DNA of 64,000 bases. Origin: Burkholderiaceae bacterium. GTDB taxonomy: Bacteria; Pseudomonadota; Gammaproteobacteria; Burkholderiales; Burkholderiaceae_C. Below, piece after piece: positions 15,654-25,410 of the stretch; position 1 is the stretch's first letter; every line of letters starts with the position of its first letter. The stretch spans positions 58,214 to 122,213 of the forward strand of contig JAKOND010000021.1 in assembly GCA_022702125.1 (NCBI GenBank), read 5' to 3'. The translations under genes were made by a program, and so were the position numbers. The notes under the pieces were generated by a model that was not told the origin of the DNA, searched no databases, and saw only the letters and a list, made by a program, of their open reading frames with translations.

Positions 15654-17687
15654 CTACCGTCCTCGCAGGAACAACGCGTCCAGCTCCCGCAGACTGAGCT
15701 GACGCCAGGTCGGCCGTCCGTGGTTGCACTGGTCGGACCGGTCGGTTTGCTCCATCTGGCGCAGCAGGGCGTTCATTTCTTCCAGCGTCAACCGGCGGTT
15801 GGCGCGGACGGCGCCGTGGCAGGCCATGGTGGCCAGCAGGTCGTCGCGGGATCGCTGGAGCACGGTGGCGGCGTCGTGCTGCGCCAGTTCGCCCAGCACG
15901 CTGCGGGCGAGTTCGGCCGCGTCGCCCTGGGCGAGTGCGGCGGGGACCGCGCGCACCGCCAGGGTGCGTTGCGAGAAGGCGGCCACGTCCAGGCCCAGCG
16001 CCAGCAGGGCTTCGGCGGCCGATTCGGCGGTGGCGATCTCCAGCGGCGTCGCGGCGAAGGTGGCGGGTATCAGCAGCGGCTGGCTGGCGAGCGCCTGGCG
16101 GTTCCCGTCGAACTGGCGCTTGAGCCGCTCGTAGACGATGCGCTCGTGCGCCGCATGCATGTCGACGATGACCAGGCCGCGGGCGTTCTCGGCCAGGATG
16201 TAGATGCCCTGCAACTGCGCCAGCGCCCGGCCCAGCGGCCAGGCGTCGTCGGCGGGCAGGGGCGATGGAGGGGACGGCTGCGCGCGCGGCGCGGCGGCAG
16301 GGTCGGCATCGCCGGTCGGGGAGCGCTCCGCGGCACCGGTCCGCCAGCCGCCGGTCCGGTCGGGGGCCGTGCCCGCAGCGGGGTCGGCATCCGGCGCGCC
16401 GATGGCCGGCTGGCCGACGGCGGACGCGGTCGTCCACAGCGCGCCCAGGTCGCTGACCCGGTGGCCGACCTGCGGCACGCCGAAATCCATGCGCGGCTGG
16501 CTCCAGGAACGTGCCGGATGGGCCGGGGCCGAGGACGGCCCGGCGACGGCGACGGCGGAGGGCATGCCCGCGCGGCCGTCGGCACCCGGCGCGGGGCCGG
16601 CCGCCGGCCCCGCGACCGCGTCGGTGCCGGCACGCGGCGCGGCCAGGGCGTCGGCGACCGCATGGCGCACCGCCTGGTGCACCTCGCGGCCGTCGCGGAA
16701 GCGGACCTCGATCTTGGTCGGATGCACGTTGACGTCCACCCGGGCCGGGTCGATCGCCAAGTGCAGCGCGTACACCGGCTGGCGCTGGCCGTGCAGCACG
16801 TCCTCGTAGGCGCTGCGCACCGCGTGCGACAGCACCCGGTCGCGCACGAAGCGGCCGTTGACATAGAAGAACTGCTGGTCGGCGCGGGACCGGGCCACGT
16901 CGGGCACGCCGGCATGGCCGTGCACCGCGACCACGCCGCTGTCGCGGCGCACCGCGACCGACTGGCGCACGAACTCGGTGCCCAGCACGTCGGCCAGGCG
17001 CTGGCCGTGCGGATCGGCGGAGATCGACGCATGCAGCGCCGCCGCGCCGGCGCAGGCGCGCCACTGGGCGGCCAGGCGGCCCTCGCTCCAGACCGCGAAA
17101 CCGACATCGGGCCGGGCCAGGGCATGGCGGCGCACCGACTCGATGCAGTGGGCCAGTTCGGTGGCGTCGGTCTTGAGGAACTTGCGGCGCGCCGGCGTGG
17201 AGAAGAACAGTTCGCGCACTTCCACGGTGGTGCCGCGGGTGCGGGCGGCGGGCGAGAGTTCGCCGCTGCGGCCGTCGAGGCGGTGGCCGTGCGCTTCGCT
17301 TTCGGTGCGCGAGAGCAGGCTCAGGTCCGCCACCGCGTTGATGGCCGCCAGGGCCTCGCCCCGGAAGCCCATGGTGGCGACCGCTTCGAGTTCGCCCAGG
17401 CTGGCGATCTTGCTGGTGGCGTGGCGCTTCAGGGCGGTGGCGAGCTCGTCGCGCGGGATGCCGTGGCCGTCGTCCTCGACCGCGATCAGCCGCACGCCGC
17501 CGGCCAGCAGCCGCACGGTGACCTGGCGGGCCCCGGCGTCGAGCGCGTTGTCGACCAGCTCGCGCACCACGGCGGCGGGCCGCTCGATGACTTCGCCGGC
17601 GGCGATCTGGCTGATGAGTTCGTCGGGCAGCTCGCGGATGCTGCGGCGCACGGCGGGGCCGGCACGGAGGAGGGCGTCGTCGTTCAC
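15654..17687 (-). CDS. mutL: DNA mismatch repair protein MutL
   Basis: A 677-residue MutL. The N-terminal GHKL ATPase has ERPAAVVRELVDNALDAG (about 33-50), EDDGHGI, and ATSKI followed by GFRGEAL. A long Ala/Pro-rich linker (about 345-475) leads to the C-terminal dimerisation domain with ACHGAVRANR and CNHGRPT. In that domain DMHAAHERIVYE fits the metal-binding nicking motif D(Q/M)HA-x2-E-x4-E, so this MutL is probably a latent endonuclease, unlike E. coli MutL. GTG at 17687 is chosen because it is the closest start before the conserved LPDELISQIAAGE. It is divergent from the DedA gene. Confidence 0.95.
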   Translation of the reverse strand: MNDDALLRAGPAVRRSIRELPDELISQIAAGEVIERPAAVVRELVDNALDAGARQVTVRLLAGGVRLIAVEDDGHGIPRDELATALKRHATSKIASLGELEAVATMGFRGEALAAINAVADLSLLSRTESEAHGHRLDGRSGELSPAARTRGTTVEVRELFFSTPARRKFLKTDATELAHCIESVRRHALARPDVGFAVWSEGRLAAQWRACAGAAALHASISADPHGQRLADVLGTEFVRQSVAVRRDSGVVAVHGHAGVPDVARSRADQQFFYVNGRFVRDRVLSHAVRSAYEDVLHGQRQPVYALHLAIDPARVDVNVHPTKIEVRFRDGREVHQAVRHAVADALAAPRAGTDAVAGPAAGPAPGADGRAGMPSAVAVAGPSSAPAHPARSWSQPRMDFGVPQVGHRVSDLGALWTTASAVGQPAIGAPDADPAAGTAPDRTGGWRTGAAERSPTGDADPAAAPRAQPSPPSPLPADDAWPLGRALAQLQGIYILAENARGLVIVDMHAAHERIVYERLKRQFDGNRQALASQPLLIPATFAATPLEIATAESAAEALLALGLDVAAFSQRTLAVRAVPAALAQGDAAELARSVLGELAQHDAATVLQRSRDDLLATMACHGAVRANRRLTLEEMNALLRQMEQTDRSDQCNHGRPTWRQLSLRELDALFLRGR

Positions 17688-17776
17688 CGGCGGAATTCTA
17701 GGCCGCGGGGGGTGTCCGGCATCCCGTGCGGATAATGCGCACCGCATCCCGCCCACGCCACTGGAACTGGAACCCC

Positions 17777-18427
17777 ATGGACATCATCGCGCTCGCCATC
17801 GACTTCATCCTGCACATCGACCGCTACCTGGAAGCCTTCGTGGCGAGCTACGGGGTCTGGGTGTACGCGCTGCTCTTCCTGATCGTCTTCGTCGAGACCG
17901 GCGTGGTGGTGATGCCCTTCCTGCCGGGCGATTCGCTGCTGTTCATCGTCGGGGCGCTGTGCGGCGCGGGGCTGATGAGCCTGCCGATCGCCTGCGCGGT
18001 GCTGCTGGCGGCGGCCATCCTGGGCGACCAGTGCAACTACGCCATCGGGCGCGCCCTGGGGCCGAAGGTGTTCCAGTGGCCGAACTCGCGCTTCTTCAAC
18101 CGCCGCGCCTTCGACCAGGCGCATGCCTTCTACGAGCGCTACGGCGGCGTGACGATCATCCTGGCGCGCTTCATGCCGTTCATCCGCACCTTCGCCCCGT
18201 TCGTGGCGGGCGTGGCGGCGATGGGGCGGGCGAAGTTCACCGCGTTCAACGTGGTCGGCGCGGTGGTGTGGGTGATCGGCCTGTGCTCGGCCGGGTACTT
18301 CTTCGGCAATTTCCCGTGGGTGAAGGACAACCTGGAGAAGATCATCTGGGCGCTGATCCTGGTGCCGGGGCTGATCGCGGTCTTCGGCGCCTGGCGCGCG
18401 GGTCGCAAGGGACGCGTCGCCGCCTGA
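17777..18427 (+). CDS. DedA-family membrane protein
   Basis: A 216-residue inner-membrane protein of the DedA/SNARE-associated family, thought to flip phospholipid or undecaprenyl-phosphate carriers. The family signatures are FVETGVVVMPFLPGDSLLF near residues 38-56 and ARFMPFIRTFAPFVAGVAAM near 134-153, both including conserved acidic and arginine residues. The ATG at 17777 (MDIIALA) is preferred to one at 17726 that would start within the mutL promoter region. A strong terminator follows at 18453. Confidence 0.9.
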   Translation: MDIIALAIDFILHIDRYLEAFVASYGVWVYALLFLIVFVETGVVVMPFLPGDSLLFIVGALCGAGLMSLPIACAVLLAAAILGDQCNYAIGRALGPKVFQWPNSRFFNRRAFDQAHAFYERYGGVTIILARFMPFIRTFAPFVAGVAAMGRAKFTAFNVVGAVVWVIGLCSAGYFFGNFPWVKDNLEKIIWALILVPGLIAVFGAWRAGRKGRVAA

Positions 18428-18452
18428 ACGGAGTCGGGGTTTTGAACGCAGA

Positions 18453-18489
18453 GAGGGCCGCCGGCGGGTGCCGGCGGCCCTCTTTGTTT
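18453..18489 (+). terminator. Rho-independent terminator after the DedA gene
   Basis: GAGGGCCGCCGGC (18453-18465) pairs perfectly with GCCGGCGGCCCTC (18470-18482) over 13 bp with a four-base loop and is followed by TTTGTTT. Confidence 0.85.
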
Positions 18490-18531
18490 CCGACTCGCGC
18501 GAGCGCCGACCGGAGGCGGGAGCGGGCGGTA

Positions 18532-18744
18532 TCAGTAGCGGCGGCCCACTTCGTTGCCGATCAGCGCACCGGCGGCCGCGCCGCCCACGGTGCCGAGCGT
18601 GCCGCCGCCCAGCGCGCTGCCTGCCGCGCCGCCCAGGACCGCGCCGGCGCCGGTGCCGATCTGCGCGTTGGTCGGACGGGTCGAGCAGCCGCTGAGTGCG
18701 ATCAGGGAAGCAGCAACTGCGGAGAGGATGAGCGTCGTCTTCAT
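18532..18744 (-). CDS. Small glycine-zipper lipoprotein (OsmB-like)
   Basis: A 70-residue lipoprotein. The signal peptide ends LIALSGCS (lipidated Cys near 21). The rest is a glycine-zipper segment, GTGAGAVLGGAAGSALGGG, expected to pack as paired helices in the outer membrane or periplasm, ending IGNEVGRRY. AAGGTG precedes the ATG at 18744 by a normal distance, which excludes longer upstream starts. Such proteins are often osmotic- or stress-induced. Function unproven. Confidence 0.82.
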   Translation of the reverse strand: MKTTLILSAVAASLIALSGCSTRPTNAQIGTGAGAVLGGAAGSALGGGTLGTVGGAAAGALIGNEVGRRY

Positions 18745-18948
18745 GGTGTCACCTTTCAGGATGTTTGGATATTCAGCCCAGGCCGAAGGGAAATTCCAAT
18801 TCGTGCTGCCTGTGGAGGGATGATGCGCAGCGGCCCGCGCGGGTGCTGTAGGAAAAGCCCGCCAGCTAGTGTCGGGCATGCCGCGGAGTCTTTCGCGGGA
18901 AACGCGTCGCCCCGCATCCGCCCGCGGAAGGGGCCGCGGGCGCACCGA

Positions 18949-20577
18949 CTACAGGGTCCGGCTGCGGGCCAGCGGCGGGTTCTGCGAGAAGTAGCCCCGG
19001 ATGCCGCGCATCAGCGCATCGGCCATCTTCTCCTGGTAGCGCGGGTCGCGCAGCAGGGATTCTTCCTCGGGATTGCTGATGAAGGCGGTCTCCACCAGCA
19101 CGCTCGGGATGTCCGGCGCCTTCAGCACCGCGAAGCCGGCCTGCTCGACGCTGGCCTTGTGCAGCCTGGCCATGCCGCCGATCTGGCCGAGCAGGGCGCT
19201 GCCGAGCTGCAGGCTGTCGCGGATCTGGGCGGTGGTGCTCATGTCGAGCAGCGCGCGCTGGATGTGCACGTCCTGCGAGCGGACGTTGACGCCGCCGATC
19301 AGGTCGGCGTTGTTCTCCTTGTTCGCCAGCCAGCGCGCGGCCGAGCTGGAGGCGCCGCCCTGGCTCAGCGCGAAGACGCTGGCGCCGCGGGCGGCCGGCG
19401 TGGTGAAGGCGTCGGCGTGGATGCTCATGAACAGGTCGGCCTGCACCCGTTGCGCCTTCTGCACCCGCACGTGCAGCGGCACGAAGAAGTCGGCGTCGCG
19501 CGTCATGAAGGCGCGCATCGGGTTGCCGTTGATGGTGGTGGCGTTGATGCGTTCGCGCAGCAGGTGGGCGATGCGCAGCACGATGTCCTTCTCGCGGGTG
19601 CCGCTCGGGCCGCTGGCGCCCGGGTCCTCGCCGCCGTGGCCCGGGTCGAGCGCGACCACGATCAGCCGGTCGGTGCGGGTGGAGGTGGGCAGCGGCGAGC
19701 TGGCCGCCGGGCGCGCGGTGACGGTGGGCCGCGCCGGGGGGGCCGGCGGCAGGGGCAGCGGGGGCGGAGCGGCGGCAATGGCGACCCGGGTGTCGGCGGG
19801 CGGATGGCTGCCGCGGATCTCCACATGCACCGGCGGCGGATCGCCCGGGGTGGGCACGATGCCCTGGCCGGCGGTGATGCCCGAGGCGGCGGCCGCGACG
19901 GTGGGGGCGACGGCGGGCGCGCGCGACTTCTGCGCGATCAGGTCCGACAGCGGATCGGGCGCCTGGATGCCCACCGAGGGCGCGGCCTTGGCGACCTGCG
20001 TGGGCGTGCCCTGGCCCGCCACGGCGCGGCCCACTTCCGGCGCGCCGGTCATGGTGGAGGGCGTGCCGCTGTCGCGCAGCCGCTCGCTGATCAGCGTCTC
20101 CAGCGGATCGCGCGCCTGGGTCGGGTAGAGGTCGAACACCAGCCGGTTGCGGTAGGCCGCCACCGGCGGCAGCGAGAACACCTGCGGCCGCACGCTCTGC
20201 TTGAGGTCGAGCACCATGCGCACCACGCCGGGCGCGTTCTGGCCGATGCGCACGCCGTCGATGTACGGGTCGTCCGACTTGACCTTGGCGACCAGCTCGC
20301 GCAGCGAGGGGTTCAGGTCCAGGCCCGAGATGTCGATGGCCAGGCGCGGCGGGCTCTCGACCAGGAACTGCCGGGCCGACAGGGGCTCGTCCGACTCGAT
20401 GGTGATGCGGGTGTAGTCGGGCGCGGGCCAGACCCGGACGGCGACGATGTTGGCGCCGCGCGCGATCTGCGCGGACCCCAGCAGCAGGAGCAGGCTGCCG
20501 GCCTGCAGCAGGCCGCGCCGGGCGGGCTGCGCGGGGCGGGCGCGGTCGGGCGGCGGAGGGAAGGGCGTCTGCGTCAT
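18949..20577 (-). CDS. amiC: N-acetylmuramoyl-L-alanine amidase (AmiC type)
   Basis: A 542-residue cell-wall amidase that cuts the stem peptide from murein during cell separation. The start has a twin-arginine-like signal (ARRGLLQAG, hydrophobic run, ARGAN). An AMIN domain (about 45-145) would direct it to the septum. A long Pro/Ala-rich linker leads to the amidase_3 domain with DPGHGGEDPGA, a Glu in TREKDI, His in SIHADAF and Glu in LVETAFISN, the zinc and catalytic residues. The ATG at 20577 overlaps the tsaE stop, so the two are coupled. Confidence 0.92.
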   Translation of the reverse strand: MTQTPFPPPPDRARPAQPARRGLLQAGSLLLLLGSAQIARGANIVAVRVWPAPDYTRITIESDEPLSARQFLVESPPRLAIDISGLDLNPSLRELVAKVKSDDPYIDGVRIGQNAPGVVRMVLDLKQSVRPQVFSLPPVAAYRNRLVFDLYPTQARDPLETLISERLRDSGTPSTMTGAPEVGRAVAGQGTPTQVAKAAPSVGIQAPDPLSDLIAQKSRAPAVAPTVAAAASGITAGQGIVPTPGDPPPVHVEIRGSHPPADTRVAIAAAPPPLPLPPAPPARPTVTARPAASSPLPTSTRTDRLIVVALDPGHGGEDPGASGPSGTREKDIVLRIAHLLRERINATTINGNPMRAFMTRDADFFVPLHVRVQKAQRVQADLFMSIHADAFTTPAARGASVFALSQGGASSSAARWLANKENNADLIGGVNVRSQDVHIQRALLDMSTTAQIRDSLQLGSALLGQIGGMARLHKASVEQAGFAVLKAPDIPSVLVETAFISNPEEESLLRDPRYQEKMADALMRGIRGYFSQNPPLARSRTL

Positions 20578-21179
20578 GCGGCGGGTCCTCGCGGGTCGGT
20601 CTCGGGGGCGGGCTCGGGAGCCGTTTCGGGAAGCGGGGCGTCGGCGAAGGCCCGCAGCGCATCGGCCAGGACCCGGCCGCGCGGGGTGCCGGCGGCCAGC
20701 AGCACCCGGCGGGCAGGCGCGGGGCCCGCATCGTCCGGGTCGCAGGAGGCGCCGGCGTCGGCGCCGTTGCCGGATTCGGCGTCCGCCGCCTCGGGCGCGA
20801 TGCGGATGGCCAGGTCCGCCGGCGGCAGTACCGCGGCCGCCTTGTCGGGCCACTCGGCGATCTTCAGGCCCGGCGCGGCGAAGAGGTCGCGGAAGCCCGC
20901 GTCCTCCCATTCGCGCGGGTCGTCGAAGCGGTAGAAGTCGAAGTGCCAGATCGCCAGCGGGCCGCCGGGCGCGTCGGGGGATTCGTGCGGCTCGACCACC
21001 GCGTAGGTCGGGCTCTTGATGCGGCCCTGCACGCCGAGGGCGCGCAGCAGGTGGCGCACCAGCGTGGTCTTGCCCGCGCCGAGCGGGCCGTCGAGGGTGA
21101 GGAAGGCGTCGCGCAGCGCCGGCTGGGCGGCCAGGCGGGCGGCGAAGGCGGCGGTGGCGCGCTCGTCCGGCCAGCGCAA
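20574..21179 (-). CDS. tsaE: tRNA threonylcarbamoyladenosine biosynthesis ATPase TsaE
   Basis: The TsaE ATPase supports TsaBD in making t6A at position 37 of ANN-reading tRNAs. Walker A is GPLGAGKTT, followed by SPTYAVVEPHE, and the Walker-B-like HFDFYRFDDP and EWPDKA motifs are present. At about 201 residues it is longer than E. coli TsaE because of an acidic, low-complexity insertion (around 125-150) and a C-terminal Pro/Glu tail. No ATG or GTG lies near the conserved start; the TTG at 21179 (before RWPDERA) is the best local choice, and a start a few codons upstream is possible. Confidence 0.88.
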   Translation of the reverse strand: MRWPDERATAAFAARLAAQPALRDAFLTLDGPLGAGKTTLVRHLLRALGVQGRIKSPTYAVVEPHESPDAPGGPLAIWHFDFYRFDDPREWEDAGFRDLFAAPGLKIAEWPDKAAAVLPPADLAIRIAPEAADAESGNGADAGASCDPDDAGPAPARRVLLAAGTPRGRVLADALRAFADAPLPETAPEPAPETDPRGPAA

Positions 21180-21254
21180 TGCCAGCGGCGCGCGCAGGGC
21201 GGCGGGCGGCGCGGACGCGGGGGGCGGGGGGGGCGTTCCTACAATCGCCGGGTC

Positions 21255-22334
21255 ATGGTCGTCGGCAGTCAACTGGTATCTCGGATTCGTGGATGGGCGC
21301 GCGAGCTGGGATTCTCCCAAATCGGCGTGGCCGGCATCGACCTGCGCACGGCCGAGCAGGGCTTGGTGTCGTGGCTGGCGCAGGGGTTCCACGGCCAGAT
21401 GCATTACATGGAGTCCCACGGCCTCAAGCGCGCCCGTCCGGCCGAGCTGGTGCCGGGCACCGTCAGCGTGCTGACCGCGCGCATGGACTACCTGCCGCGC
21501 GGCACGGAGCCGGGCTGGCAGGCGGTGGAATTCGACCGGCTGCGGCGGCCCGGCGAGGCGATCGTCTCCGCCTACGCCCGGGGCCGCGACTACCACAAGG
21601 TGCTGCGCGGCCGGCTGCAGAAGCTGGCCGACCGCATCGCCGCCGAGGTGGGGCCCTTCGGCCACCGCGTCTTCACCGACTCGGCGCCGGTGATGGAGGC
21701 CGAACTCGCCGCGCGCAGCGGCCAGGGCTGGCGCGGCAAGCACACGCTGGTGCTCAACCGCGAGGGCGGGTCGATGTTCTTCCTGGGCGAGCTGTTCCTG
21801 GACTTCGCGCTGCCCGAGACCGAGCCGGTCGGCGCGCACTGCGGCCAGTGCAGCGCCTGCATCGCCGTCTGCCCGACGCAGGCCATCGTCGCGCCGCAGC
21901 GCATCGACGCGCGGCGCTGCATCTCGTACCTGACCATCGAGCATCCCGGCCCGATCCCGGTGGAATTCCGGGCGCCGATCGGCAACCGCATCTACGGCTG
22001 CGACGACTGCCAGCTGGCCTGCCCGTGGAACAAGTTCGCCCGCCCGTCCGCGCTGGCGGACTTCGATGCGCGGCCGGCGCTGGTCGGCCAGCCGATGGCC
22101 GCGCTGATCGATTGGAGCGAGGACGAGTTCCTGCGCCGCACGGAAGGCGGCCCGATCCGGCGCATCGGCCACGAGCGATGGCTGCGCAACCTGGCGGTGG
22201 GCCTGGGCAACGCGCTGCGCAGCGGCGCGGCCGGCGAGGCCGAACGGGCGGCGCTGGCCCGGCGGCAGGCGCATCCGAGCCTGCTGGTGCGCGAGCACGT
22301 GGACTGGGCGCTGGCGCAGGACGATGCTACATAA
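21255..22334 (+). CDS. queG: Epoxyqueuosine reductase QueG
   Basis: A 359-residue cobalamin- and iron-sulfur-dependent enzyme that makes the last step of queuosine in tRNA. The two clusters are held by CGQCSACIAVCP (about 196-207) and by CISYL plus CDDCQLACPW (about 252-261). The catalytic Asp region reads FTDSAPVMEAELA. ATG at 21255 is the natural start and is divergent from tsaE, an arrangement common in Burkholderiales. Confidence 0.95.
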   Translation: MVVGSQLVSRIRGWARELGFSQIGVAGIDLRTAEQGLVSWLAQGFHGQMHYMESHGLKRARPAELVPGTVSVLTARMDYLPRGTEPGWQAVEFDRLRRPGEAIVSAYARGRDYHKVLRGRLQKLADRIAAEVGPFGHRVFTDSAPVMEAELAARSGQGWRGKHTLVLNREGGSMFFLGELFLDFALPETEPVGAHCGQCSACIAVCPTQAIVAPQRIDARRCISYLTIEHPGPIPVEFRAPIGNRIYGCDDCQLACPWNKFARPSALADFDARPALVGQPMAALIDWSEDEFLRRTEGGPIRRIGHERWLRNLAVGLGNALRSGAAGEAERAALARRQAHPSLLVREHVDWALAQDDAT

Positions 22335-22418
22335 AAGATAGCTGTCAGCGAAGGCGGAATGCGGGCGGTGCCGGAAAAAATGCCAGGATTTCGACGCCGG
22401 CGATCCGCGGTTCCCGCA

Positions 22419-23342
22419 TCAGGCGAACCGCAGCAGCCACAGCCCGAACGGCAGGCTCGCCACCCCCAGCACCGTGGACAGCGTCACCAGCCCCGCCACG
22501 TACGGCCCGTTGTAGCCCATGCGCGCGGCCAGCACGTAGCAGGTGGAGGCGGTCGGCAGGGCGGCGAAGGTCAGCAGGACGGTGGCCTGCGGCAGGTCCA
22601 GCCGCAGCAGCCGCGCCAGGCCCAGCGCGACCAGCGGCGAGACCAGGTGGCGGATGCCCAGCACCAGCGCGGCCAGCAGCTTGCCGCGCGCCATCGCGCC
22701 GAACTGCATGCCCGCGCCGGCCGACATCAGCCCCAGCGCCAGCGAGGCGCCGCCGATGCGGCCGAAGCTCGGCGCCAGCCAGTCGGGGATCGACAGCCCC
22801 GCCAGGTTGCCCGCCAGCCCGGCGACGGTGCCGACGATCAGCGGGTTGCGCACCAGCGCGCGCAGGAAGCCGGTGTCGCCGCCGCGCGCCATCGGCCAGA
22901 CCGCCGCGATGTTGAACACCGGCACGCCGACGCCGATCAGCACCGCGACCATCAGCAGGCCCTGCGCGCCGCCGAGCCGCTCGGCCAGCGCCAGCGCGAT
23001 GAAGGAATTGAAGCGGAAGGCCACCTGCGCGCTGGCCGCCGCGTCGCGCGGGTCGATGCGCCGCCCGATCCAGGGCAGCCGGGGCAGGGCGTAGGCGAGC
23101 GCGATGGCCGCCGCGCCGGTCGCCAGGCCCCCGGCGATCAGCCCCGAGGCGGCGCCCAGGTCGATCGGGCTGCGCATGATCGACTGGAACAGCAGCACCG
23201 GGAACAGGAAGTAGTACACCAGCGCCTCGACCTGCTGCCAGACCGGCCGCCCGAGCGCGGTGTAGCGGCAGATCAGGTAGCCGCAGGCGATGAGCGAGAA
23301 ATCGGGAAAGAGCAGCTGGGCGTAGTTCACCGCGCGCAGCAT
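22419..23342 (-). CDS. AEC-family transporter (auxin efflux carrier-like)
   Basis: A 307-residue membrane protein with ten predicted segments in two halves, as in bacterial AEC carriers that move malate, malonate or amino acids. YYFLFPVLLFQSIMRSP and FRFNSFIALAL are typical segments, and AALPTASTCYVLAARMG marks the C-terminal half with the crossing Pro region. The start is either ATG 23342 or GTG 23330 (VNYAQLLF); neither has a clear ribosome site. Substrate unknown. It converges on queG and is divergent from a Bug receptor gene. Confidence 0.85.
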   Translation of the reverse strand: MLRAVNYAQLLFPDFSLIACGYLICRYTALGRPVWQQVEALVYYFLFPVLLFQSIMRSPIDLGAASGLIAGGLATGAAAIALAYALPRLPWIGRRIDPRDAAASAQVAFRFNSFIALALAERLGGAQGLLMVAVLIGVGVPVFNIAAVWPMARGGDTGFLRALVRNPLIVGTVAGLAGNLAGLSIPDWLAPSFGRIGGASLALGLMSAGAGMQFGAMARGKLLAALVLGIRHLVSPLVALGLARLLRLDLPQATVLLTFAALPTASTCYVLAARMGYNGPYVAGLVTLSTVLGVASLPFGLWLLRFA

Positions 23343-23468
23343 AGCGCGGCGGATCGGCGCCTTCTCAGGGTAAGCACCGAGCCCGGGGCGCGCGCCGAAT
23401 CCGAAACCGCCGGGGCCGCACCTTAGCATCGGGCCTCTTCCCGCAACACGGAAACAAGGAGTCCCCGC

Positions 23469-24431
23469 ATGCAACGTCGTTCCTGGATCGCGCTGGCAGC
23501 CGCCGTGGCCACGAGCTCGGCCTTCGCCCAGTCCTATCCCGCCAAGCCCATCCGACTGGTCGTTCCCTTCGCGCCCGGCGGCACCACGGACATCATCGCG
23601 CGGGTCATCGCCGAACCGCTGGGACGCCAGCTCGGCCAGACGGTGGTGGTGGAGAACAAGGCCGGCGGCGGCGGCCAGATCGGCGCGCTCGAAACCGCCC
23701 GCTCGGCGCCCGACGGCTACTCGCTGGGCCTGGCCACCGTCTCGTCCACCGCGGCCAACCCGGCCATCAACCCCAAGACGCCGTACAACCCGCTGACCGA
23801 CTTCACGCCGATCATCAACATCGCGGCCACGCCCAACGTCATCGCGGTCAACCCGAGCTTCCCGGCGAAGAACTACAAGGAGTTCGCCGAGGTGATGAAG
23901 AAGTCGCAGGGCAAGTACTCCTACGCCACCTCCGGCACCGGCGGCATCGGCCACCTGCAGATGGAGCTGTACAAGAGCCTGACCAACACCTTCGTCACCC
24001 ACATCCCGTACCGCGGCGCGGGCCCGGCGCTCAACGACGTGGTGGCCGGCCAGGTGCCGATCATCTTCGACAACCTGCCCTCGGCGCTGCCCTTCATCCA
24101 GCAGAAGCGCCTGGTGGCGATCGCGGTCGCCGCGCCGCAGCGGGTGGCGTCGCTGCCCGACGTGCCGACCTTCAAGGAACTGGGCCTGGAGCCGGTCAAC
24201 CGCGTCGCCTACTACGGCATCCTGGGGCCGAAGGGCATGCCGCGCGACATCGTCGACAAGATCAACGCCGGCGTGCGCAAGTCGCTGGAGGATCCGGCGG
24301 TCAGGAAGCGCATCGAGGACACCGGCTCGCTGGTCGTGGCCAACAGCCCCGAGGAGTTCGCCAACCAGATCAAGCAGGAGTACGAGGTCTACAAGGGCGT
24401 CGTCGCCAAGCAGAAGCTGACGCTCGACTGA
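23469..24431 (+). CDS. Tripartite tricarboxylate transporter receptor (Bug/TctC family)
   Basis: A 320-residue periplasmic receptor with a signal peptide cleaved after AFA (about 20). [16 protein letters not shown] and TDIIARVIA are the Bug-family start, and the ASP-type loop [16 protein letters not shown] binds carboxylate ligands. There is no TctA/TctB membrane pair beside it, which is usual for the many orphan Bug genes in Burkholderiales. Ligand unknown. It stands between the AEC carrier and xerD, probably as a single gene. Confidence 0.9.
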   Translation: MQRRSWIALAAAVATSSAFAQSYPAKPIRLVVPFAPGGTTDIIARVIAEPLGRQLGQTVVVENKAGGGGQIGALETARSAPDGYSLGLATVSSTAANPAINPKTPYNPLTDFTPIINIAATPNVIAVNPSFPAKNYKEFAEVMKKSQGKYSYATSGTGGIGHLQMELYKSLTNTFVTHIPYRGAGPALNDVVAGQVPIIFDNLPSALPFIQQKRLVAIAVAAPQRVASLPDVPTFKELGLEPVNRVAYYGILGPKGMPRDIVDKINAGVRKSLEDPAVRKRIEDTGSLVVANSPEEFANQIKQEYEVYKGVVAKQKLTLD

Positions 24432-24495
24432 TCCGGCGCGGCTCCTTCGCGACGGGCGCCTTCGGGCGCTCCCCGGGTTTGCTATCGTCGCCCGC

Positions 24496-25389
24496 ATGCA
24501 TCCCGACAGCCAGCACCGAATCGACGCCTTCACCGACGCCCTCTGGCTGGAGGACGGCCTGTCGCGCAACACCCTCGCGGCCTACCGGCGCGACCTGGAG
24601 GTCTACTGCCGCTGGCTCGGCGCGCAAGGCCTGCGGCTCGACGATACCGGCGAGGCGCAGCTCCAGGCCTACTTCGCCGACCAGCACGCCACCACCCGCG
24701 CCACCACCGCCAACCGGCGGCTGACCGTCTTCAAGCGCTATTTCCACTGGGCGATGCGCGAAGGCGCGATGCAGGTCGACCCGACGCTGCGGATGCGGCC
24801 GGCGCGCCAGGCGCTGCGGGTGCCGGATTCGGTGTCCGAGGCGCAGGTCGAGGCGCTGCTAGCGGCGCCCGACGTGTCCGCCCCGCTCGGGCTGCGGGAC
24901 CGGGCGATGCTGGAAGTGCTCTACGCCAGCGGCCTGCGGGTCAGCGAGCTGGTGGAGCTCAAGACCTTCCAGCTGGCGTTGGCCGATGGCGTGGTGCGGG
25001 TGCTGGGCAAGGGCGCGCGCGAGCGGCTGGTGCCTTTCGGCGCGGAGGCCGACGACTGGCTGCGCCGCTACCTGGCCGAGGGCCGCCCGGCCATCCTGGG
25101 CGGCCGGCAGACGGACGACCTGTTCGTCGCCACGCACGGCGCGGCGATGACGCGGCAGATGTTCTGGCAGATCGTGCGCAAGTACGCGGTGGCCGCGGGC
25201 ATCCGCATCCGGCTGTCGCCGCACACCCTGCGCCACGCCTTCGCCACCCACCTGCTCAACCACGGCGCCGACCTGCGCGCGGTGCAGCTGCTGCTGGGGC
25301 ACGCCGACATCTCCACCACCACCATCTACACCCATGTGGCGCGGGAGCGCCTGCGCACGCTGCACGCGCAGCACCACCCGCGCGGCTAG
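24496..25389 (+). CDS. xerD: Site-specific tyrosine recombinase XerD
   Basis: A 297-residue recombinase that resolves chromosome dimers at dif with XerC. An N-terminal SAM-like core-binding domain (about 5-90) precedes the catalytic domain with Arg in ASGLRVSEL (about 148), Lys in VLGKGARER (about 174), HxxR in [14 protein letters not shown] (about 243), His in LLGHADIS (about 269) and the nucleophile Tyr in TIYTHV (about 277). Length and motifs fit XerD rather than an integrase; no mobile-element genes are nearby. Confidence 0.92.
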   Translation: MHPDSQHRIDAFTDALWLEDGLSRNTLAAYRRDLEVYCRWLGAQGLRLDDTGEAQLQAYFADQHATTRATTANRRLTVFKRYFHWAMREGAMQVDPTLRMRPARQALRVPDSVSEAQVEALLAAPDVSAPLGLRDRAMLEVLYASGLRVSELVELKTFQLALADGVVRVLGKGARERLVPFGAEADDWLRRYLAEGRPAILGGRQTDDLFVATHGAAMTRQMFWQIVRKYAVAAGIRIRLSPHTLRHAFATHLLNHGADLRAVQLLLGHADISTTTIYTHVARERLRTLHAQHHPRG

Positions 25390-25410
25390 GCGCGGCCGGC
25401 GCGCGCCGCC

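Noticed and set aside
15720..17735. A 671-codon + strand frame opposite mutL
   Set aside because: Composition is that of a shadow frame; mutL motifs lie on the minus strand.
24496..25389. The tyrosine recombinase as sign of an integrated element
   Set aside because: Length and motifs fit chromosomal XerD; no attachment repeats, excision gene or phage genes nearby.
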